Positions 14,735 to 18,589 of a stretch of DNA of 18,589 bases are shown here, piece after piece. The DNA comes from M55B175 sp964635265. Its GTDB lineage: Bacteria; Desulfobacterota; Desulfobacteria; Desulfobacterales; Desulfosalsimonadaceae. Location of the stretch: positions 1 to 18,589 of the forward strand of contig CAZWNV010000040.1 in NCBI GenBank assembly GCA_964635265.1, given 5' to 3'. Both the position numbers and the translations under genes were made by a program. The notes beneath the pieces were generated by a model, which was given only the letters and a program-made list of their open reading frames with translations, made no database searches and was not told the origin of the DNA. Each line of letters begins with the position of its first letter. Position 1 is the stretch's first letter.

Positions 14735-16645
14735 ATGACCAATTCCGCGTCCGGCGTTCAAAGCCGGAGAAAACAAGGACCGGAACATTTCATCCTGTTC
14801 CGCCGCTTCCCGCAGAAACCCGGGGAGGCCGACCAGATCTTTTCGGCCGTCTCCACCGCATGTGGTATTGACCAGACGGATTTGCGCTACCGCCTGATCG
14901 GTCCCGGCCTTGGCGTGCTTCTGCCGAAAACGGACCTCCCGGCCATGGAGTCCTGCGCGGGCGTGATGGATGAGCAGGGGATGCCGGCTGCCGTTTTGTC
15001 CAAATCCGGTCTTGCAGGCGCGTCCCTTCCGCCCCGGGCCAAGCGCGTCCGGACCGGCAGGGGCTTTATCGAATTCCAGAGCGCTGAAGAAGAAGCCCTT
15101 CTGCGCATTGACGGCTCCAGCGAACTCCTCGTGATTGCCACCGACCTGTCCGGCAAAGCAGTCCGCCAGGTTTTGACCTCCATGGCCTACACCAGCCGGG
15201 GGCCGGCCGGTTCCTTTGCGGAGATGCTGGAAAAGATCACTATGGGACGTGCTGCCGCGGTTGTCCATGACCTGCGGAAAAACCCCGCTCAAGGGGTTTT
15301 TATTGACTCGGGCGCCTTTGTATTTCTGGGTCTCAAAGAGCAGGCCACACCCAGCAGGGGCCGTAACTTCCGAATCCTGATCGAGCGGTCAATGGCGCTG
15401 GCAGGCTCTGCGGCGACCGATTCCTTCTTCGGCATCGCCGCACTGCCCGGCACAAAACCGGACTGGAACGCAGGAGCCGGCTCTGTCGAGCGGCGGTTTG
15501 CCGTTTACTGCAGCTATCTCCGGCAGGCTTGCGAAAAAGGGCTGTTCCGCAAACCCGCTCCGGCTGCTGCAGCCGGAGTTGCGGAAAAAGCAGCAGAAGA
15601 CAAACAAGCCGCCCCCGCCGATCCGGAAAAGAAGGAAGAAAATACCGAGTCCTCCCTGAAACCCCCGCCACAGCTCAAACAGAGCCGGCTGTGGGGATTT
15701 CTGCAGGGATCGGCACAGGAGACGACCGGCACTATCGCGGGGCTTGCCGCCGTGTTCGTTTTTGCCGCTTCCACGGCTTTCCCCCCGGGCGAGCATCGCC
15801 AAGTCTGGATAACCTGCGCGGGTATCCTTGTTGCCGCATGCGGTGCAGCGCTGTTTTGCTACAGCCTTCTTCTGCTCTATTACAAGCGCATGGCGGAAAA
15901 CACCCCCACAAGCAAAGTCCGTTCCCTTTCCATGGGCTTTGCGGAACTCGCCGGCAGGGCCAGGCCGTATTATGATCTGCGCACTGCCTACACCCTGACC
16001 CGCTGCGTCTATTACGAATGCAGCTATTACAAGTACCAGCGCACAGGAGATACCAGCAGATGGCGGCTTTCCAGCACACTGTCCTCCGGGAAGCTCGCCT
16101 TTTACCTGGAGGATGAAACCGGACAGGTGCTTATCAACCCGGAAGGCGCCTATTATGCCATCAAGCGGGCCCGTCAGACCATGCGGGGACGCTTCATCCC
16201 CTCTCTTGCCATCAAGCTGGATGATCCCTACACCAAGGTCACAGAGGATTTAATTCCCCTGGGGGCACAGATTTATGTGCTCGGCTCGGCCCATACAAAA
16301 CGACGCGGCAGGCAGCACCAAGAGCGGCTGGTGGACAGGCTGCGGGAGCTTAAGCGGGACCAGAGCCGGATGGCCCGCTATGACAGCAACAGGGACGGAC
16401 ACATTGATTCGCAGGAATGGGATGCAGCCAGGGCCGATATGGAACGGCAAATCTATGCGGAATCCCTAGCCGGACAAAAAAAGCCGGAAGAGACCGTTGT
16501 GGTGGAAAAACCGAAATTCGGTCTTTTGCCCTTTATCGTGGCTGACTCCGAGGACGGCCTGCTCCGCAAATTCGCCATCCGCTCCTGGGTCTTTCTTGCC
16601 TGCGGAGCGGTGGCCTTTGCCTGCGGCATCGGTATCCTCCTCTAG
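14735..16645 (+). CDS. membrane protein with GIDE-like domain and EF-hand loop
   Basis: 636 residues from ATG 14735; the open frame runs upstream into the TetR gene, but that part is antisense, and the ribosome-binding site is weak. Residues 1-270 are unrecognised. Residues 271-318 are a low-complexity Ala/Pro/Lys/Glu linker. Two membrane segments follow (about 331-350 and 357-383). Then comes a domain like GIDE of bacterial 'E3 ubiquitin ligase family' proteins: VRSLSMGFAELAGRARP, CVYYECSYYKYQ and FYLEDETGQVLINPEGA (395-471). A charged segment has a canonical EF-hand loop, DSNRDGHIDSQE (550-561), and a last membrane helix lies at 617-636. No RING is present, so ligase activity is not implied. 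LemA follows 74 bases downstream, a common partner of GIDE proteins. Confidence 0.7.
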   Translation: MTNSASGVQSRRKQGPEHFILFRRFPQKPGEADQIFSAVSTACGIDQTDLRYRLIGPGLGVLLPKTDLPAMESCAGVMDEQGMPAAVLSKSGLAGASLPPRAKRVRTGRGFIEFQSAEEEALLRIDGSSELLVIATDLSGKAVRQVLTSMAYTSRGPAGSFAEMLEKITMGRAAAVVHDLRKNPAQGVFIDSGAFVFLGLKEQATPSRGRNFRILIERSMALAGSAATDSFFGIAALPGTKPDWNAGAGSVERRFAVYCSYLRQACEKGLFRKPAPAAAAGVAEKAAEDKQAAPADPEKKEENTESSLKPPPQLKQSRLWGFLQGSAQETTGTIAGLAAVFVFAASTAFPPGEHRQVWITCAGILVAACGAALFCYSLLLLYYKRMAENTPTSKVRSLSMGFAELAGRARPYYDLRTAYTLTRCVYYECSYYKYQRTGDTSRWRLSSTLSSGKLAFYLEDETGQVLINPEGAYYAIKRARQTMRGRFIPSLAIKLDDPYTKVTEDLIPLGAQIYVLGSAHTKRRGRQHQERLVDRLRELKRDQSRMARYDSNRDGHIDSQEWDAARADMERQIYAESLAGQKKPEETVVVEKPKFGLLPFIVADSEDGLLRKFAIRSWVFLACGAVAFACGIGILL

Positions 16646-16719
16646 ATCAGACAAGCTTTGCGCACACAATGCTGATGGATTAATAAAAAAACAACCCGCA
16701 AAACGAAAGGATCTTCTTT

Positions 16720-17289
16720 ATGGCCGCCACCATCGTTCTTCTCATTCTGCTGGCGATTATCATTGCCCTGGTTGTCTATGCCGTCATTATCTTCAACGGA
16801 TTAATCCGGCTCAAGCACAACATCACCAAAAACTGGAGCAACATCGATGTGCTGCTCAAACAGCGTTATGACGAACTGCCAAAGCTGGTAAGCGTATGTG
16901 AGGGCTACATGAAGCATGAGCGGGCCGTTCTGGAAAATGTCACCAAGGCCCGCTCCCAGCTCGATAACGCCGGCAGCCAGAAAGAAGTCCACGAGGCCAA
17001 CAACGCTATTTCCAGTGCCCTGCGCTCGCTTTTCGCCGTGGTGGAAAACTACCCGGATTTAAAGGCGGACCAGGCATTCCGCCAGCTCCAGGCCCGGGTT
17101 TCGGAACTGGAGGACCAAATCGCAGACCGCCGGGAGTTTTACAACGAGAGCGTCAATATGTTCAATATCCGGATCGAACAGTTCCCGGACGTATTCGTTG
17201 CCGGCATAATGCGCCTTGAACCCAGGGAGGTCTGGCAGATTGAGCCCGAACATCGGCAGGACGTCAATATCGATTTTTCCTTTGCTTAG
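16720..17289 (+). CDS. lemA: LemA family membrane protein
   Basis: 189 residues, normal for LemA, with GAAAGGA before ATG 16720. The N-terminus is a single hydrophobic anchor (about residues 4-26), followed by the family signature NGLIRLKHNITKNWSNIDVL (26-45) and LLKQRYDELPKLV. A long helical bundle with the NYPDLKA segment and an FNIRIEQFPD region follows, ending NIDFSFA. LemA proteins are membrane-anchored helical proteins of poorly known role, often next to GIDE or TPM-domain genes. The upstream gene here is GIDE-like, so the two are probably a unit. A hairpin lies about 55 bases after the stop. Confidence 0.93.
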   Translation: MAATIVLLILLAIIIALVVYAVIIFNGLIRLKHNITKNWSNIDVLLKQRYDELPKLVSVCEGYMKHERAVLENVTKARSQLDNAGSQKEVHEANNAISSALRSLFAVVENYPDLKADQAFRQLQARVSELEDQIADRREFYNESVNMFNIRIEQFPDVFVAGIMRLEPREVWQIEPEHRQDVNIDFSFA

Positions 17290-17343
17290 TCAGAGGAGCT
17301 GGAGCATCCGCCTCTTTCCACCCCTTCTCAGAAAACTGCCCCG

Positions 17344-17365
17344 GGGTCTTGACAGACCCTTCTTT
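17344..17365 (+). terminator. terminator-like hairpin after lemA
   Basis: GGGTCT (17344-17349) and AGACCC (17354-17359) form a perfect 6-bp stem with a 4-base TGAC loop, followed by TTCTTT. It lies 55 bases after the lemA stop and could end the GIDE-lemA transcript. The T-tract is short and interrupted, so efficiency is doubtful. The same bases contain the -35-like TTGACA of a possible heat-shock gene promoter. Confidence 0.4.
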
Positions 17366-17376
17366 GTGATTACATT
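17349..17376 (+). promoter_or_regulatory. candidate promoter of the small heat-shock operon
   Basis: TTGACA (17349-17354), a perfect -35 consensus, precedes TACATT (17371-17376, 4 of 6) with a 16-base spacer; TATTAA at 17376-17381 is a second -10 option. It lies upstream of the first small heat-shock gene and would give a leader of about 120 bases. No CIRCE element and no sigma-32 -10 (CCCCAT type) were seen. Confidence 0.4.
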
Positions 17377-17423
17377 ATTAAATACAAAAAGGAAATAACT
17401 TTTTGATATAACTGGAAATATCG

Positions 17424-17474
17424 TTTGCATTGCCATGTCTTTCGACAGGTTTGTATGCAAAGAGAGTAGCAATG
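17424..17474 (+). promoter_or_regulatory. possible structured 5' leader of the hsp20 operon
   Basis: The leader holds two overlapping inverted-repeat options: TTTGCAT (17424-17430) with ATGCAAA (17455-17461), or CATTGC (17428-17433) with GCAATG (17469-17474). The pairings share bases and exclude each other. The segment ends about 20 bases before the Shine-Dalgarno. Small heat-shock mRNAs often carry RNA thermometers, so a temperature-sensitive switch is conceivable, though no direct base pairing to the Shine-Dalgarno is obvious apart from CTTTC at about 17439-17443. Confidence 0.25.
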
Positions 17475-17507
17475 TATGGATAGGCCCAGGGAAAGGAGGT
17501 GATGGAA

Positions 17508-17963
17508 ATGGTGAAGCTGACCCCGTGGAAACGCAGAAAGAGCGGCACAGAACAGAGCAACCGGCTGCCGGAGGCCTTTGGCAGATTTTTCGACGAGCCC
17601 TTTTTCCCGGTATTTGATCCGTTCAACCGCGGCGAATGGTGGCCCCGCGTGGATGTAAGCGAGGGCCGGTCCAATATAACAGTGGAGGCAGAGATTCCGG
17701 GCATGGACAAGGATGAGATCGATCTCGCCATCGAGGGCCGGAACCTGCATATAAAAGGCCGAAAGTCGAGAAAACACGAAGAAAACGACGAAGGCTACTA
17801 CCGCGTGGAACGCGCCTACGGCTCTTTCAATCGGGTCATTGAACTGCCGGCCGAGGTTGACGAATCATCGATCGATGCCAAGTACAAGCGGGGCGTACTG
17901 AAGGTGAAAATAAAGAAACAAAAAGATGCGGGTACGAAATCCATCTCCATCACCAGCAGCTAG
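17508..17963 (+). CDS. small heat-shock protein (Hsp20/alpha-crystallin), first of three
   Basis: 151 residues. ATG 17508 is chosen because GGAGG (17495-17499) lies eight bases upstream; ATG 17502 and GTG 17499 are too close to, or inside, that site. The alpha-crystallin domain covers about 46-137: PRVDVSEGRSNITVEAEIPG, the NLHIKG strand, and the hallmark GVLKVKI (129-135). The C-terminus has an I-x-I motif (ISI, 146-148), used in oligomer assembly. It is an ATP-independent holdase that binds unfolding proteins. It heads a cluster of three Hsp20 genes, 40 bases before the next. The start of transcription is probably in the preceding 200-base gap. Confidence 0.93.
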   Translation: MVKLTPWKRRKSGTEQSNRLPEAFGRFFDEPFFPVFDPFNRGEWWPRVDVSEGRSNITVEAEIPGMDKDEIDLAIEGRNLHIKGRKSRKHEENDEGYYRVERAYGSFNRVIELPAEVDESSIDAKYKRGVLKVKIKKQKDAGTKSISITSS

Positions 17964-18003
17964 CCAATGCAACGATCTACCAATCGGAAAGGAGGTATCC
18001 GAA

Positions 18004-18465
18004 ATGATAACAAGACGATTTTTTGACTGGCCCGGATTCGAAAGGCGTTCCTACTTTGATGAACTCGATAGGCTGCGGCGCCAACTCGACCGCATGGTCT
18101 CCGGCCGGGAACCGGGAACACGATTTGCCATGCCGGGACGGGGCGTATTTCCGCTGCTCAACCTTACCGAAGACAAGGAGAACTACTACCTGAGGGCGGA
18201 ACTGCCCGGCCTGAAAGCGGAAGACCTTGATATTGAAGCCACGGCAGACAACATTTCCATCTCCGGGGAACGAAAGCTGCCGGAAGAAAATGCGAATGCC
18301 CGCTTTCACCGCAGAGAACGAAACGCCGGACGGTTCTCGCGGGCCATCGCACTGCCGGGCCAGGTTGACAGCAATAAAATTACCGCCAACATGGCCAATG
18401 GAATGCTCACGATCACGGTCCCAAAGGCTGAATCGGCCAAACCGCGACAGATTGAGATCCAATAG
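18004..18465 (+). CDS. small heat-shock protein (Hsp20/alpha-crystallin), second of three
   Basis: 153 residues from ATG 18004, eight bases after GGAGG; the open frame begins earlier but overlaps the first gene. The alpha-crystallin domain is about 46-141 (FPLLNLTEDKENYYLRAELP, NISISGERK, NGMLTITVP at 132-140) and the C-terminus ends IEIQ, an I-x-I motif. The N-terminal arm (FERRSYFDELDRLRRQLDRM) is amphipathic. It differs clearly from the first Hsp20, so the two are not a recent duplication and may form mixed oligomers or serve different clients. It lies 40 bases downstream of the first and 42 bases upstream of a third start. Confidence 0.92.
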   Translation: MITRRFFDWPGFERRSYFDELDRLRRQLDRMVSGREPGTRFAMPGRGVFPLLNLTEDKENYYLRAELPGLKAEDLDIEATADNISISGERKLPEENANARFHRRERNAGRFSRAIALPGQVDSNKITANMANGMLTITVPKAESAKPRQIEIQ

Positions 18466-18507
18466 GGGGCGCCGCCTCCTGCCGGATAAAGAAAGGAGGG
18501 GATAGCA

Positions 18508-18589
18508 ATGACAGAGGAAAAAGCAAAAGAGATGCAGGTAAAAGACAAACAGGAGGTCGGCCGGCCGGAACAGACAACCGAGGCCCCGG
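18508..18589 (+). CDS. probable third small heat-shock protein, 5' part only
   Basis: Only 27 residues lie before the window end. ATG 18508 has GGAGG eight bases upstream. The start MTEEKAKEMQVKDKQEV is a Glu/Lys-rich, disordered N-terminus like that of many proteobacterial Hsp20 proteins that follow other Hsp20 genes. The alpha-crystallin domain is beyond the edge, so the call rests on N-terminus style and context. Confidence 0.6.
   Translation, partial: MTEEKAKEMQVKDKQEVGRPEQTTEAP

Noticed and set aside
14735..16645. Bacterial ubiquitin ligase
   Set aside because: The GIDE-like domain is named after ligase family members, but no RING or other E2-binding domain and no E1/E2-like gene is seen nearby.
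17290..17507. CIRCE or sigma-32 promoter before hsp20
   Set aside because: No TTAGCACTC/GAGTGCTAA pair and no CCCCAT-type -10 was found; only a sigma-70-like TTGACA pair is visible.

Overview
The window is GC-rich with dense, operon-like genes. Its content suggests an anaerobic, amino-acid or fatty-acid oxidising bacterium of the Desulfobacterota (Desulfobacterales-like). The pointers are a ferredoxin-dependent 2-oxoacid oxidoreductase, a CCG-type Fe-S oxidoreductase with a FAD partner, a DUF6125-like protein, acyl-CoA oxidation genes and an intergenic palindromic repeat of a type I associate with that group. The taxonomic call is inference from gene content; no rRNA or other marker gene is present.

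Left part (1-1862, plus strand): the 3' end of a 2-oxoacid:ferredoxin oxidoreductase alpha subunit, then the complete beta (TPP-binding) and gamma subunits. It converges on, and overlaps by 16 bp, a long minus-strand gene series.

Centre (13120 down to 1847, minus strand). The promoter-proximal half reads acyl-CoA dehydrogenase, AUH-type methylglutaconyl-CoA hydratase, methylcrotonyl-CoA-carboxylase-type carboxyltransferase, HMG-CoA-lyase-like protein and acetoacetyl-CoA synthetase. This order matches leucine/isovalerate degradation to acetyl-CoA and acetoacetyl-CoA. A 130-bp imperfect palindromic repeat follows. Then come a DUF6125-like protein, a (Fe-S) CCG-domain protein, a GlcD-like FAD oxidase and an amidohydrolase. 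Upstream on the same strand is a regulator made of two fused TetR units, and a perfect palindrome lies in the gap before the acyl-CoA dehydrogenase. With the convergent ferredoxin oxidoreductase, the region could take a branched 2-oxoacid (or a 2-hydroxyacid, if the FAD/Fe-S pair oxidises one) through acyl-CoA to acetoacetyl-CoA. That substrate link is inference.

Right part (14735-18589, plus strand): a large membrane protein with a GIDE-like domain, an EF-hand loop and an unrecognised ~270-residue N-terminal region; a LemA protein; then three tandem small heat-shock proteins (the third cut by the window end), each behind the same strong Shine-Dalgarno sequence at the same spacing. This looks like an envelope/protein-stress module separate from the catabolic cluster.

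The points most worth a second look are the HMG-CoA-lyase-like protein whose expected catalytic Cys and metal-ligand Asn both appear replaced, the acyl-CoA dehydrogenase with a non-isovaleryl type catalytic base, the absence of a biotin subunit, the tandem TetR fusion with a leader ORF, the cysteine-stripped first CCG domain, and the GIDE/EF-hand protein. No tRNA, rRNA, CRISPR array or insertion sequence was seen, and no gene-free stretch exceeds 300 bases.
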